A DNA stretch of 64,000 nucleotides from Afifella sp. IM 167 (GTDB lineage Bacteria > Pseudomonadota > Alphaproteobacteria > Rhizobiales > Afifellaceae), in NCBI RefSeq assembly GCF_020144925.1, contig NZ_NSLC01000009.1, positions 1 through 64,000 on the forward strand. The letters run 5' to 3'. Under the pieces are notes generated by a model. The model searched no databases, had not been told where the DNA came from, and was given only the letters and a program-made list of their open reading frames with translations. The translations under genes were made by a program, and so were the position numbers. Shown here piece by piece: positions 54,760 through 63,673 of this stretch (within the stretch, counting starts at the first letter, position 1; each line of letters opens with the position of its first letter).

Positions 54760-57700
54760 CTATTCCGCCGCCTGCAGTTCCGGCTCTCCGGCACGCAGCC
54801 TTTCCAGAAGCCCGGCGCGCCGGGCCGCGGCTTTTTCCATCGCCGCCGCCTTGATCGGTCCGAAGCCTCGGATTTCCTGAGGCAGGCCGGCGAGATCGAC
54901 GGCAAGCGCATGGTTCTGCGGGGTGAGGCGGTCCGCGATCTCGCCCACGTCCTGCTCGAAATCCTCCACCAGTCGCCTCTCGGCGCGTCGCTCCTCGGTC
55001 CGGCCGAAAGGATCCAGCGGCGTGCCGCGCAGCCATTTCATCCGCGCCATCGTGCTGAGCACCGGCAGGATCCAGCCGCCGAAGCTCATCTTGCGCGGCA
55101 GGCCCGTCGCCGGGTCCGTGCGCGCCAGGATCGGCGGCGACATCAGGATGCGCATGCTCTTCGTCTCGCCGAGCTGGGCGCGCAGGTCTCGGGCGAAGGC
55201 GCCGTCGGTGTAGAGCCGCGCCACTTCGTATTCGTCCTTGTAGGCCATGGCCTTGAGCGCCGAGCGGGCGACGGCCTCGGCAAGCCCGCTGCGGCCGGGC
55301 GCAAGCCGGGCTTCCGCCTCGCGTGCCTTTTCCACCAGCCTGCGATAGCGCGCGCCATAGGCTCGGTTCTGGTAGGCCGTGAGCTCCGCGACGCCCATCT
55401 CGACGTAATCGTCGAGCGAGCGCGGCGTCTCTTGCGAAGCGCTGTTCAGGATCGAGCTGGCAAGGCCCGGATCGGCCGCCAGCGCCCGGCCCCAGGCGAA
55501 GGCGCGCTTGTTCATCGCCACCGCCGTGCCGTTGAGCTCGATGGCCCGCTCCATGGCAGCCGCGCCGACGGGCAGGAGGCCTTGCTGGCACGCATAGCCG
55601 AGCATCAGCATGTTGGTGGCGATCGCGTCGCCCATCAGCCGCGTGGAGAGCTCCGCGGCGGCGATCTCGCGGATCGCCTGCGTGCCACCGGCGGCCCGTT
55701 CGATCCGCGAGCGCAGCATCGGCTCCTGGAAGTCCAAAAGGGGATTGCGGGTGAACTCGCCGACCGGCGCGATATCGGCGTTGAGCACGATGGCCGAATG
55801 GTTCGCCTGGATGCGGCTCAGCATCTCCGGTGCGGCGGTGAACACCATGTCGGCGGCGATGACGAGGTCGGCCCCGGCTGCCGGGATGCGGGCCGCGCCG
55901 ATCTCCTCGGCATTGCGCGCCACGGTGATGTGGCTGGAGACCGCGCCGCCCTTCTGCGCCATGCCGGTGAGGTCCAGCGCGCTCGCCGCCTTGCCCTCCA
56001 GATGGGCGGCCATGGCGAGGAGGGCGCTCGCGGTGACGACGCCGGTGCCGCCGATGCCGGAAATGAGGACGCGGCGGGGCGCCTCGACGGTCATGACCTC
56101 GGCCGCCGGCACCTCCGGCGGGGCGCGGTCGGGCACGTTGGCGGCCAGATTGCCGCCGGCCACGGTGACGAAGCTCGGGCAGAAGCCCTTCAGGCAGGAA
56201 TAATCCTTGTTGCAGGCGCTCTGGTTGATGCGGCGCTTGCGTCCGAACGGTGTTTGGACCGGCTCCACCGCGATGCAGTTGGATTTCACCGAGCAGTCGC
56301 CGCAGCCCTCGCAGACGCGCTCGTTGATGACGACGCGCAGGTCCGGGTCTTCCATCGTGCCGCGCTTGCGCCGGCGCCGCTTCTCCGCCGCGCAGGTCTG
56401 GTCGTAGATGAGGATGGAGACGCCCTCCGTCTCCCGCAGTTCCTTCTGCACCCGCTCCAGGTCGTCGCGATGCTCCACCCTGGTCTGCGGGGCGAGCCCC
56501 TCGCGCGATGTGTAGCGTTCCGGCTCGTCGGTGACGACGACGATGGCCGAGGCGCCCTCCGCGTCCACCTGCCGGGTGATCATCGGAACGGAAAGTGGCC
56601 CGTCGAAGGACTGTCCGCCGGTCATCGCGACCGCATCGTTGAAGAGCACCTTGAAGGTGATGTTGGTCCTGGCGGCGATGGCGGCCCGGATCGGCATGAT
56701 GCCGGAATGGAAATAGGTGCCGTCGCCCATATTGGTGAAGACGTGCTTCTGGTCGGTGAAGGGCGTCTGGCCGACCCAGGAGGAGCCTTCGCCGCCCATC
56801 ACCGTCAGCCCGTCGGTTCTGCGGTCCATCCACTGGGCAAGGCTGTGGCAGCCGATGCCGGCGATCACGCGGCTGCCGTCCGGCACCTGCGTCGAGGTGT
56901 TGTGCGGACAGCCCGGGCAGTAGAAGGGGATTCGGGAGACCGGCGCGGGCGCCTGCGGCGCCTGCGGTTCGCTCAGCCTCTCCAGCCGCGCCCGGATGCG
57001 CTCCGCGGCTGGCGTGTCGAGCAGGCCGCGCCCGATGATCGCGGCGAGGAGCTGCGGCGTCGTCTCGCCGTCGCGCGGCACCAGGATGGAGCCGTCGGTG
57101 TCCTGCTTTCCGACGATCTGCGGCCGCTCGCCGGCCGGCCGGTTGTAGAGAAGGTCCTTGAGCTGCTGCTCGATGACGGGCCGCTTCTCCTCCACCACGA
57201 GGAGCCTTTCGTGACCGGCGGCGAAGCCGGCCGCGCCTTCCGGCTCGAGCGGAAAGGGCATCGCCACCTTGTAGAGCGACAGGCCGAGCTCGGCGGCGTC
57301 CCCAGGCGACAGGCCGAGGAGGCGCAGCGCCTCGAAGACGTCGAGATAGGCCTTGCCGGACGCCATGATGCCGAAGCGGGGCCGGGCGGCCTTGAAGATC
57401 GTCTTGTCGAGCCCGTTCGCTCGCGCAAAGGCACGCGCGGCGTCGATCTTTACGCGCACCAGGCGGGTTTCCTGCTCCAGGAACGGGTCGGGCGTGCGGA
57501 TATGGATTCCTTCCGGCGCCGGCGGCGTCACGAAGTGCGGCAGCCGCGCCAGGTCGAACGTGGCGGTTGCGTCGGCGATCTCCGGCAGGATCTTGAGCGC
57601 TGTCCAGCAGGCGGAATGGCGCGACATCGCCCAGCCGGCGAGCGCATATTCCACCACCTCCGGGACGCTCGCGGGAAAGAGGAGCGGCATCTGCAGGTCG

Positions 57701-58197
57701 GTGCAGGTGACCTCGCAATTGTGCGGCTGGCTGGAAGACTTCGCCAAGTGATCGTCGCCCATCACGGCGAGTGCGCCGCTGAAGGGGGCGCTTCCGGCCG
57801 CATTGGCGTGGCGCAGGACGTCGATGGAGCGGTCGACGCCGGCGCCCTTGCCGTACCACAGGCCGAAGACGCCGTCGTACCGGCCGCCTTCGTAGAGATT
57901 GACCTGCTGGCTGCCCCAGACGGCCATCGCCGCGAGCTCTTCGTTGACGCCCGGCTGGAAGCGGATGTGGTGCTCCGTGAGCAGCGTTTCCTGGCGCTCG
58001 AATTCCCGGTCGAGGCCTCCGATCGGTGAGCCGCGGTAGCCGCAGGCAAATCCCGCCGTGTTGAGGCCGGCCGCCGCATCACGGCGGCGCTGCTCGAGCA
58101 TCGCCCGCACCAGGGCATGGATGCCGGACAGGAGCACGGTTCCCTCCGAAGCCTCGAAGCGGTCGGCGAGGGATACGTCGCGCAAGATGGCGGTCAT
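54760..58197 (-). CDS. Indolepyruvate ferredoxin oxidoreductase family protein, single-chain
   Basis: A 1145-residue fused 2-oxoacid:ferredoxin oxidoreductase, the usual length for proteobacterial members. The N-terminal half carries the pyrimidine domain. The ThDP motif lies in TNMGDGTYFHSG, and a cluster-binding cysteine region near residues 625-685 (CEGCGDCSVKSNC, CNKDYSCLKGFC) follows. The C-terminal gamma-type domain begins GIGGTGVVTASALLAMAA. It decarboxylates a branched or aromatic 2-oxoacid to the acyl-CoA. The ATG at 58197 is favoured by GGAGACTTC; one at 58212 is also possible. Divergent from the hydrolase/CoA-transferase operon, with a regulon motif between. Confidence 0.88.
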   Translation of the reverse strand: MTAILRDVSLADRFEASEGTVLLSGIHALVRAMLEQRRRDAAAGLNTAGFACGYRGSPIGGLDREFERQETLLTEHHIRFQPGVNEELAAMAVWGSQQVNLYEGGRYDGVFGLWYGKGAGVDRSIDVLRHANAAGSAPFSGALAVMGDDHLAKSSSQPHNCEVTCTDLQMPLLFPASVPEVVEYALAGWAMSRHSACWTALKILPEIADATATFDLARLPHFVTPPAPEGIHIRTPDPFLEQETRLVRVKIDAARAFARANGLDKTIFKAARPRFGIMASGKAYLDVFEALRLLGLSPGDAAELGLSLYKVAMPFPLEPEGAAGFAAGHERLLVVEEKRPVIEQQLKDLLYNRPAGERPQIVGKQDTDGSILVPRDGETTPQLLAAIIGRGLLDTPAAERIRARLERLSEPQAPQAPAPVSRIPFYCPGCPHNTSTQVPDGSRVIAGIGCHSLAQWMDRRTDGLTVMGGEGSSWVGQTPFTDQKHVFTNMGDGTYFHSGIMPIRAAIAARTNITFKVLFNDAVAMTGGQSFDGPLSVPMITRQVDAEGASAIVVVTDEPERYTSREGLAPQTRVEHRDDLERVQKELRETEGVSILIYDQTCAAEKRRRRKRGTMEDPDLRVVINERVCEGCGDCSVKSNCIAVEPVQTPFGRKRRINQSACNKDYSCLKGFCPSFVTVAGGNLAANVPDRAPPEVPAAEVMTVEAPRRVLISGIGGTGVVTASALLAMAAHLEGKAASALDLTGMAQKGGAVSSHITVARNAEEIGAARIPAAGADLVIAADMVFTAAPEMLSRIQANHSAIVLNADIAPVGEFTRNPLLDFQEPMLRSRIERAAGGTQAIREIAAAELSTRLMGDAIATNMLMLGYACQQGLLPVGAAAMERAIELNGTAVAMNKRAFAWGRALAADPGLASSILNSASQETPRSLDDYVEMGVAELTAYQNRAYGARYRRLVEKAREAEARLAPGRSGLAEAVARSALKAMAYKDEYEVARLYTDGAFARDLRAQLGETKSMRILMSPPILARTDPATGLPRKMSFGGWILPVLSTMARMKWLRGTPLDPFGRTEERRAERRLVEDFEQDVGEIADRLTPQNHALAVDLAGLPQEIRGFGPIKAAAMEKAAARRAGLLERLRAGEPELQAAE

Positions 58198-58390
58198 GAA
58201 GTCTCCAGGCATTGGACCTTCCCGGTGGGCCGCTCCCGGACGCGGCGTTTGCGCCGTTGGCCGCGGGCGGCGCCGACAGGGATGGCGCAGCCTATCAAAT
58301 CGCGCGGCTCCACCCTGTCAATTGAAATCGAGAAAAGTTTGGGTTTGGTGGAGCATCGTATATCGAATGCGGAACCAAGGAAACAAGAGT

Positions 58391-58403
58391 CGATAAAATA
58401 TCG
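58391..58403 (+). promoter_or_regulatory. 13-bp regulon motif, site 4 (hydrolase operon)
   Basis: CGATAAAATATCG is the most symmetric copy, with arms CGATA and TATCG around AAA. It ends 8 bp before the -35-like TTGACG at 58412, with GATAGG (58434-58439) 16 bp beyond. It faces the hydrolase/CoA-transferase operon. Confidence 0.6.
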
Positions 58404-58411
58404 GATATGAG

Positions 58412-58439
58412 TTGACGCTGGTGCGAAGGCGCCGATAGG
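58412..58439 (+). promoter_or_regulatory. Likely promoter of the hydrolase/CoA-transferase operon
   Basis: TTGACG (58412-58417), 16 bases, GATAGG (58434-58439). The geometry matches the promoter at 61783-61810 and the regulon motif sits 8 bp upstream in both. Confidence 0.5.
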
Positions 58440-58544
58440 CTTGCAAGGTCACGAGCGGTGGCTGATGCCGCCGGGGGAGGGCGCGATGAGGAAGACAAGA
58501 CAGACTGGCCCGCGCCATGTGCGGCTGCGGCAGGCACGCATTTC

Positions 58545-59402
58545 ATGTCGTCCCTGACGGCGGCGCGGCCCGAGGCGGAAGAGCTTCTCCAGCGCGTCGA
58601 CGACGCCGCCATTCGCAAGACCACGCGATGCGGCGACGACGCCGTCATGGTCTGGCGCAAATGGGGTGAGGGCCGGCCCGTCGTTCTCCTGCACGGCGGG
58701 TCCGGAAGCTGGACGCACTGGATCCGGACCATCCCGTTTCTGGCGCGGCGCCGGTCCGTCTGGGTGCCCGACATGCCGGGTTTCGGCGATTCCGATCTGC
58801 CGGAAGACGTCGTCGATGCCGATAGCGTGGCACCTCACGTGTGCAATGGGATCTCCGAGGTGCTTGACGACCGGAGTTTCGACCTCGTCGGATTTTCGTT
58901 TGGCGGGCTGGTTGCGGGTCTCATCGCAGCCGAGGCGCCGGTGAACCTCGATCGCCTCGTCTTCGTCAGCGTTGCCGGCTTCGGCATCATCGAAAAGTCG
59001 CCGCAGCTCAAATCCCTGCGCAACGTCACCGATCCGCAGGAACGGGAGGACGTCCTGCGCTTCAATCTGAACGCGCTGATGCTGTCCGATCCCGCGGCGG
59101 CGGACGATCTGGCGCTCCTCATCCAGCAGAAGAACATCCCGCGCGACCGGGTGCGGGGCCGCAGCCAGGTCATGCAGCCGATCCTGCCGCGTCTGGCGGG
59201 CCGCTGGACGTGCCCGGCCTATGGCATCTGGGGGCGCGAGGACGCTCTCTACCGCACCGATATCGCCGCCCTGCAGAAGGCGGCTTCGACGCTTGGCCTT
59301 GCCGGCGAGACCTATCTGGAGGGCGCGGGACACTGGATCCAGTACGAGCGGCCGCAGGCCTTCAATGCCGTCCTCGATAGCTATCTGAACGCGACGGTCT
59401 AG
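58545..59402 (+). CDS. Alpha/beta hydrolase
   Basis: A 285-residue alpha/beta-hydrolase. The triad is Ser118 (nucleophile elbow GFSFGG), Asp233 (GREDALY) and His263 (GAGHWIQYE), with the oxyanion HGGSGSW. The type is that of C-C bond or ester hydrolases such as meta-cleavage hydrolases. The start is unsure: ATG 58545 gives a compact enzyme, while GTG 58458 would add 29 poorly conserved residues. It heads a set with the CoA-transferase and hydratase genes. Confidence 0.82.
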   Translation: MSSLTAARPEAEELLQRVDDAAIRKTTRCGDDAVMVWRKWGEGRPVVLLHGGSGSWTHWIRTIPFLARRRSVWVPDMPGFGDSDLPEDVVDADSVAPHVCNGISEVLDDRSFDLVGFSFGGLVAGLIAAEAPVNLDRLVFVSVAGFGIIEKSPQLKSLRNVTDPQEREDVLRFNLNALMLSDPAAADDLALLIQQKNIPRDRVRGRSQVMQPILPRLAGRWTCPAYGIWGREDALYRTDIAALQKAASTLGLAGETYLEGAGHWIQYERPQAFNAVLDSYLNATV

Positions 59403-59411
59403 GGCCGGGCC

Positions 59412-60641
59412 ATGATGCGCGGCGCCTCGAAGACTTCGGCCCTGCCGCTGCACGATGTGAAGGTGCTGGAGCTTGGCCACATCGTCTCCGGCCCGACGGC
59501 GGGGCAGATCCTTGCCGATCTCGGCGCGGAGGTGATCAAGGTCGAGCCCTTGTCGGGCGATCAGGCGCGCCAGATGCCCGGCCCGACGGCCGCCATGTTC
59601 GGCTTCCTCAATCGCAACAAGCAAAGCATAGCCCTCGATCTGAAGGGCGGCGGCAAGGCGGTCTTCCTGCGCCTCGCGCGCGATGCCGATATCGTCGTCG
59701 ACAATTTCGCCTACGGCGCTGCCGAGCGGCTTGGCATCGGCTATGAGCGGCTGGTCGGCACCAATCGCGGCCTCATCTGGCTGTCGATCAAGGGCTTCTT
59801 GCCGGGGCCGCTGCAGGAACTGCCAATGCTTGACGAACTCGCCCAGATGATGGGCGGGCTCGCCTATATGACCGGCCCGCCGGGCAGGCCGATGCGCGCC
59901 GGAGCATCCGTCATCGATGTGGGTGCCGCGACTTATGGCGTGATAGCGGTGCTGGCGGCGCTCCGGGCGCGCGATGCGGAGGACGGCGAGGGGCAGTACA
60001 TCACCGCCGGACTCTTCGAGACCTCGGTCTATTGGGTCGGCCAGTGGATGGCGGCCGCACAGTACAGCGGCGAGACGTCGGTTCCGATCTCGGAGATTCA
60101 GCAGGGCACCCGCATGGGTTGGGGCGTCTACCGTCTGTTCGCCGCTGCCGACGGCCAGGAGATCTTCATCGGCATCGTCTCCAATGCGCATTTCGAGCGC
60201 TTCTGTGAGGCTTTCGGCCTGCAGGAGCTCCTTTCCGACGAGCGCTTCCACGATAACGCCGCGAGGGCTGCCGCGCGGCCCGTGCTCAACGAAAGGATCG
60301 AGGGGGTGATCGGCGCAATGGATTCCGCCGAAGTGCTCGGCCGACTGGAGGCGGCGAAAGTGCCCTTTGCGCCGTTGCGGCGGCCGGACGAGCTTGCCGC
60401 CGAGCGCCAGCTTGCCGAGAGCGGCCAGCTGGTCGAGGCCGAGTTTCCCGGCGCCAGGACCGGACGTGTGCCGAAACTGCCATTTCGCGCCAGCGGCTTC
60501 GACATGACGAGCCGCAGCCCGGCTCCGTCCCTGGGTGCCGATTCCAGGCGAATCCTCGCCGCGTCCGGCTATGGCGCGGAAGAGATTGAGCGGCTGATCG
60601 CCGAAGGCGCCGTCGGTGTCCCGGAGGAGGGCGCGCGATGA
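59412..60641 (+). CDS. Class III CoA-transferase (CaiB/BaiF family)
   Basis: Transfers CoA from an acyl-CoA to a carboxylate; 409 residues. The acceptor aspartate is Asp169 in ASVIDVGAA, the same position as in formyl-CoA transferase. The N-terminal ELGHIVSGPTAGQILADLGAEVIKVE is typical. The start is ATG 59412 or the next codon. It overlaps the following hydratase gene by 4 bases (ATGA). Relatives in this setting transfer CoA to itaconate, mesaconate or succinate analogues. Confidence 0.9.
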   Translation: MMRGASKTSALPLHDVKVLELGHIVSGPTAGQILADLGAEVIKVEPLSGDQARQMPGPTAAMFGFLNRNKQSIALDLKGGGKAVFLRLARDADIVVDNFAYGAAERLGIGYERLVGTNRGLIWLSIKGFLPGPLQELPMLDELAQMMGGLAYMTGPPGRPMRAGASVIDVGAATYGVIAVLAALRARDAEDGEGQYITAGLFETSVYWVGQWMAAAQYSGETSVPISEIQQGTRMGWGVYRLFAAADGQEIFIGIVSNAHFERFCEAFGLQELLSDERFHDNAARAAARPVLNERIEGVIGAMDSAEVLGRLEAAKVPFAPLRRPDELAAERQLAESGQLVEAEFPGARTGRVPKLPFRASGFDMTSRSPAPSLGADSRRILAASGYGAEEIERLIAEGAVGVPEEGAR

Positions 60642-61168
60642 CGGCTGCCGAAACGGGGCGCTCGCTTGCCAGCTATCTGGGTGAACTGAAGCCTCTGATG
60701 GGCGCCGGCGCGCCCGAAGTGGAAGCGACCCATCCGGTGGAGGCAAGCGAGGTTCGCCGCTTCATTCAGGCGTCGATGGACGATCCCGCCCGCTACTGCG
60801 ACGAGGACGGGACGCTCCGTTTCGCCCCGCCTGCCTTTCCCATGCACATGTTCCGTCGCGGGCTCGACGAGGCCGATCCCCTGGAGGCGATGACGGATGC
60901 CGGGTTCGACGGGCTGCGGCGTTCGTTCCGCCCGGGCCTGCCGGCGATCGACTTTCCCTTCAGCCGGCTGCTCAACGGCGGCTATGCCTATTCCTTCTTC
61001 CGTCTCGTGCGCATCGGCGAAAGGGTGCGGCGTGCGAGCAGTTACCGCGATATCTATCATCGCGAGGGCCGCTCCGGCGGCAGCCTCTTCCTCCTCATTG
61101 CGGACGCCTATGCGACGGCCGACGGCGAGCCGCTCCTCGAAACCGTCGAGACGGTGATCATGCGATGA
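60638..61168 (+). CDS. FAS1-type dehydratase domain protein (MaoC hydratase, first half)
   Basis: A 176-residue hot-dog-fold protein resembling the N-terminal (FAS1_DH) half of two-domain MaoC hydratases such as mesaconyl- or itaconyl-CoA hydratases. Features include the HPVEASEVRRFIQA start, FAPPAFPMHMF and LNGGYAYSFFRLVRIGERV. This half normally helps bind the acyl chain and lacks the catalytic pair. Overlaps both neighbours by 4 bases, so production is coupled with the second half. Confidence 0.82.
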   Translation: MTAAETGRSLASYLGELKPLMGAGAPEVEATHPVEASEVRRFIQASMDDPARYCDEDGTLRFAPPAFPMHMFRRGLDEADPLEAMTDAGFDGLRRSFRPGLPAIDFPFSRLLNGGYAYSFFRLVRIGERVRRASSYRDIYHREGRSGGSLFLLIADAYATADGEPLLETVETVIMR

Positions 61169-61662
61169 GCGAGGAGCCGCAGCGTGTCTTCGAGGACGTT
61201 TCCGTCGGCGACGCACTCGCCGATCTCGTCAAGGGGCCTCTCAGTCCCGCCCACCTGATGCGTTGGTCGTCGGCCATCGAGAACTGGCACCGCATCCACT
61301 ACGACCGGCCCTACGCCATCGAGCACGACAGGCTTCCGGATATCCTCGTAAGCGGATCGTGGAAGCAGCACGTGCTCCTGCAGCTCCTTTCGCGCTGGGC
61401 AGGGAAGGGGGGCTGGGCCTGGCAGGTCCGCCTTCAGTTTCGTGCCATGAACGTGCCGGGCGAGGTGCTGACCGCCTGGGGCCGTGTTGCCGGCCTCCAA
61501 CGTGCCGGCGCCTTCGGTCTCGCCGATCTTGAGATCGGCATCCGCAACGAGGCGGGTGCGGAGAGCACCCCGGGTTCGGCCCGGGTCCTTCTGCCCGTGC
61601 GCGGCGGGCCGCCTGTGCCGCGCCCCTTCACGCCGGATGTCGTGCCGCGGGCGCTGCGCTGA
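61165..61662 (+). CDS. MaoC-like hydratase, catalytic half
   Basis: A 165-residue hot-dog protein. The hydratase motif appears as ENWHRIHYDRPYA, with the Asp and His that bind the hydration water. A VSGSWKQHVLLQLLSRW helix follows. It probably forms a heterodimer with the preceding protein, together equal to one two-domain MaoC hydratase acting on an enoyl-CoA. It ends the CoA-transferase set; a 223-base gap with its own promoter follows. Confidence 0.82.
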   Translation: MSEEPQRVFEDVSVGDALADLVKGPLSPAHLMRWSSAIENWHRIHYDRPYAIEHDRLPDILVSGSWKQHVLLQLLSRWAGKGGWAWQVRLQFRAMNVPGEVLTAWGRVAGLQRAGAFGLADLEIGIRNEAGAESTPGSARVLLPVRGGPPVPRPFTPDVVPRALR

Positions 61663-61761
61663 GGCCAGGGCGGATGGCCGCCGGCAAGCAATAAATCCGA
61701 TAAAAATTTGGTTTATAAGAGCAGTTTCAGGATTTTCCGGAGCCGCAGGCAATCCAAAACT

Positions 61762-61774
61762 CGAAATATTATCG
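61762..61774 (+). promoter_or_regulatory. 13-bp regulon motif, site 5 (SDR/carboxylase operon)
   Basis: CGAAATATTATCG, inside the longer CTCGA...TCGAG inverted repeat (61760-61776), ends 8 bp before TTGACA at 61783. It matches the site at 58391 in 11 of 13 positions when reverse-complemented. Confidence 0.6.
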
Positions 61775-61782
61775 AGAGTTCA

Positions 61783-61810
61783 TTGACAGTCCGGACGCCA
61801 TTCGGATAAT
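61783..61810 (+). promoter_or_regulatory. Promoter of the SDR/enoyl-CoA hydratase/carboxylase operon
   Basis: A perfect TTGACA -35 (61783-61788), 16 bases, and GATAAT (61805-61810). The SDR start lies 76 bp downstream, leaving a normal untranslated leader. The regulon motif sits immediately upstream. Confidence 0.65.
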
Positions 61811-61885
61811 CGCCGGGAACCAATCGGTCGAGCCTGGCGGCTGCGTCGGGCGGCGGCTGCAACGCGATAAAGAGAAGAGGCAGGC

Positions 61886-62812
61886 ATGGCGGTAACGTTC
61901 GAAGGCCGGGTGGCGGTCATCACCGGGGCAGGCGCGGGACTGGGGCGTTCGCACGCCCTTCTCCTGGCGCGGCGCGGTGCAAAGGTCGTGGTCAACGATC
62001 TCGGCGGCGCCGTCGACGGTACCGGCAATTCCACCAGCGCTGCGGACAGCGTCGTGGAAGAGATCCGCAAGGCCGGCGGCGAGGCCGTTGCCAATTACGA
62101 CAGCGTCTCCGATCCGGCGGGCGCCGAGCGTATCGTCGGCACGGCAATCGATACCTTCGGCCGCCTCGACGTCCTCATCAACAATGCCGGCATCCTGCGC
62201 GACAAGACCTTCGCCAAGATGCCGCTGGAGGATTTCCGCACCGTCTGCGACGTGCATTTCCTCGGCTCGGTCTACTGCACTTCCTTCGCCTGGCCGCATA
62301 TGCGCGAGAACAATTACGGCCGTGTCGTCATGACGAGTTCGGGTGCCGGCCTCTACGGCAATTTCGGCCAGTCCAACTACGGTGCGGCGAAGATGGGCGT
62401 CGTCGGCCTGATGAACGTCATCAAGCTCGAGGGTGCGCGCTACAACATCCGCGTCAACACGGTGGCGCCGATCGCTGCCACGCGCATGACCGAGGCGCTT
62501 ATGCCCAAGCATGCGCTGCCGCATCTGAAGTCGGAATACGTCTCCTCCGCCGCCGCTTTTCTGGCGAGCGAGGCCTGCGATTTCTCCGGCCATATCATCA
62601 GCGCCGGCGCGGGCTATTTCGCCCGCGCGCAGATGATGGAATCGGAGGGCGCGTTCCTGGAAGGCGAGGCGGCCGGCGATCCCGATGCCGTCGCTGCCGC
62701 CTATGACAGGATCGGCGACCTCTCCACGGCGAGGGCCTTCGAATCTGCCGAAGACTACGTCAGCCAGGCGCTCGATCGCTTCAAGGAGCCGGCCGAGAGC
62801 GGGGCCGCATAA
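61886..62812 (+). CDS. SDR-family 3-hydroxyacyl-CoA dehydrogenase-like protein
   Basis: A 308-residue SDR with TGAGAGLGRSHALLLA and a full catalytic set: Ser in MTSSGAG, Tyr165 and Lys169 (NYGAAK), and NNAGILRDKTF. It belongs with the dehydrogenase domain of peroxisomal multifunctional enzyme type 2 and bacterial 3-hydroxyacyl-CoA dehydrogenases. AGAGGCAGGC precedes the ATG. The stop overlaps the enoyl-CoA hydratase start by one base. First gene of the operon with hydratase and carboxylase. Confidence 0.87.
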   Translation: MAVTFEGRVAVITGAGAGLGRSHALLLARRGAKVVVNDLGGAVDGTGNSTSAADSVVEEIRKAGGEAVANYDSVSDPAGAERIVGTAIDTFGRLDVLINNAGILRDKTFAKMPLEDFRTVCDVHFLGSVYCTSFAWPHMRENNYGRVVMTSSGAGLYGNFGQSNYGAAKMGVVGLMNVIKLEGARYNIRVNTVAPIAATRMTEALMPKHALPHLKSEYVSSAAAFLASEACDFSGHIISAGAGYFARAQMMESEGAFLEGEAAGDPDAVAAAYDRIGDLSTARAFESAEDYVSQALDRFKEPAESGAA

Positions 62813-63618
62813 TGGATACCGAGGCGGCGCACTTCCACGCCGAGATCCGCGACGGCACCGCCTGGGCGGTCTTCAACCGCCCGCGCTCCCTCAACGCCTT
62901 CTCCTTCCAGATGCGCGAGGAGATCATCCGCTTCCTGGGCGAGGTGGAGCACGATCCGAAGGTGCGCTGCGTCGTGCTCAGCGGCGCCGGCGACCATTTC
63001 ATGGCCGGCGGAGACGTGAAGAGCTTCACCGAGCAGTTCGATCAGTCGCCGGCCGAGCGTCGCGCCCATTTCGAGGCGGCGTGCCATGCCATGCATCCCA
63101 TCATCTACCGGTTGCGGCGCTTGCCGAAACCGGTCGTCGCCAGCGTGCGCGGCGCCTGTGCCGGCCTCGGCCTCAGCCTGGTGCTTGCCTCAGATCTCGC
63201 CATCGCCGCGGAGAAGGCCTTCTTCACGCTCGCCTACGCGCGGATCGGCACGACGCCGGATGGCGGAGCTTCCTATTTTCTTCCGCGCACGGTCGGCATG
63301 AAGCGGGCCATGGAGATCGCACTCCTGAGCGACCGTTTCGATGCGCAGAAGGCGCTTCAGTTCGGCATCCTCAATTGGGTGGTGCCGGATGCGGATCTGG
63401 AGAAGGAAACCATCGCCCTTGCCGGGCGGCTGTCGAGGAGCGCGCCGCATGCCGTCGCCCGCACCAAGGCGCTCCTTGCCGATGCGCTCTCGCGCGATCT
63501 GGAAGCTCATCTGCAGGCCGAGGCGGTCAGCTTCGGCGCCTGCGCGGCGACCAGCGAGATGGCGGAGGGCGTCGCCGCCTTCCTGGAAAAGCGCGATCCG
63601 CAATTTTCCCGCGGTTGA
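62812..63618 (+). CDS. Enoyl-CoA hydratase/isomerase family protein
   Basis: Crotonase-fold enzyme of 268 residues. FNRPRSLNAFSFQMREEII and the oxyanion-hole loop VLSGAGDHFMAGGDVKSF are typical, and VRGACAGLGLSLVLASDLAIA is the second half of the oxyanion hole. In the TTPDGGASYFLPRTVG region an acidic catalytic residue of classical hydratases is hard to place, so hydratase, isomerase or another crotonase reaction are all open. It overlaps the SDR stop (TAATG). Confidence 0.87.
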   Translation: MDTEAAHFHAEIRDGTAWAVFNRPRSLNAFSFQMREEIIRFLGEVEHDPKVRCVVLSGAGDHFMAGGDVKSFTEQFDQSPAERRAHFEAACHAMHPIIYRLRRLPKPVVASVRGACAGLGLSLVLASDLAIAAEKAFFTLAYARIGTTPDGGASYFLPRTVGMKRAMEIALLSDRFDAQKALQFGILNWVVPDADLEKETIALAGRLSRSAPHAVARTKALLADALSRDLEAHLQAEAVSFGACAATSEMAEGVAAFLEKRDPQFSRG

Positions 63619-63673
63619 GCCGTCCGCGCGATAGCATGGCGCGCGCGTCTTTCACCAAGCTAGTCAAGGGACC

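Larger units (their letters stand above)
58198..58544. other. Intergenic region, divergent promoters
   Basis: This 347-base gap contains a minus-strand TTGACA (58321-58316) with TGATAG 18 bp further (58297-58292), probably serving the oxidoreductase. On the plus side are the regulon motif 58391-58403 and TTGACG at 58412-58417. A GTG at 58458 could extend the hydrolase upstream. Nothing else is seen. Confidence 0.55.
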
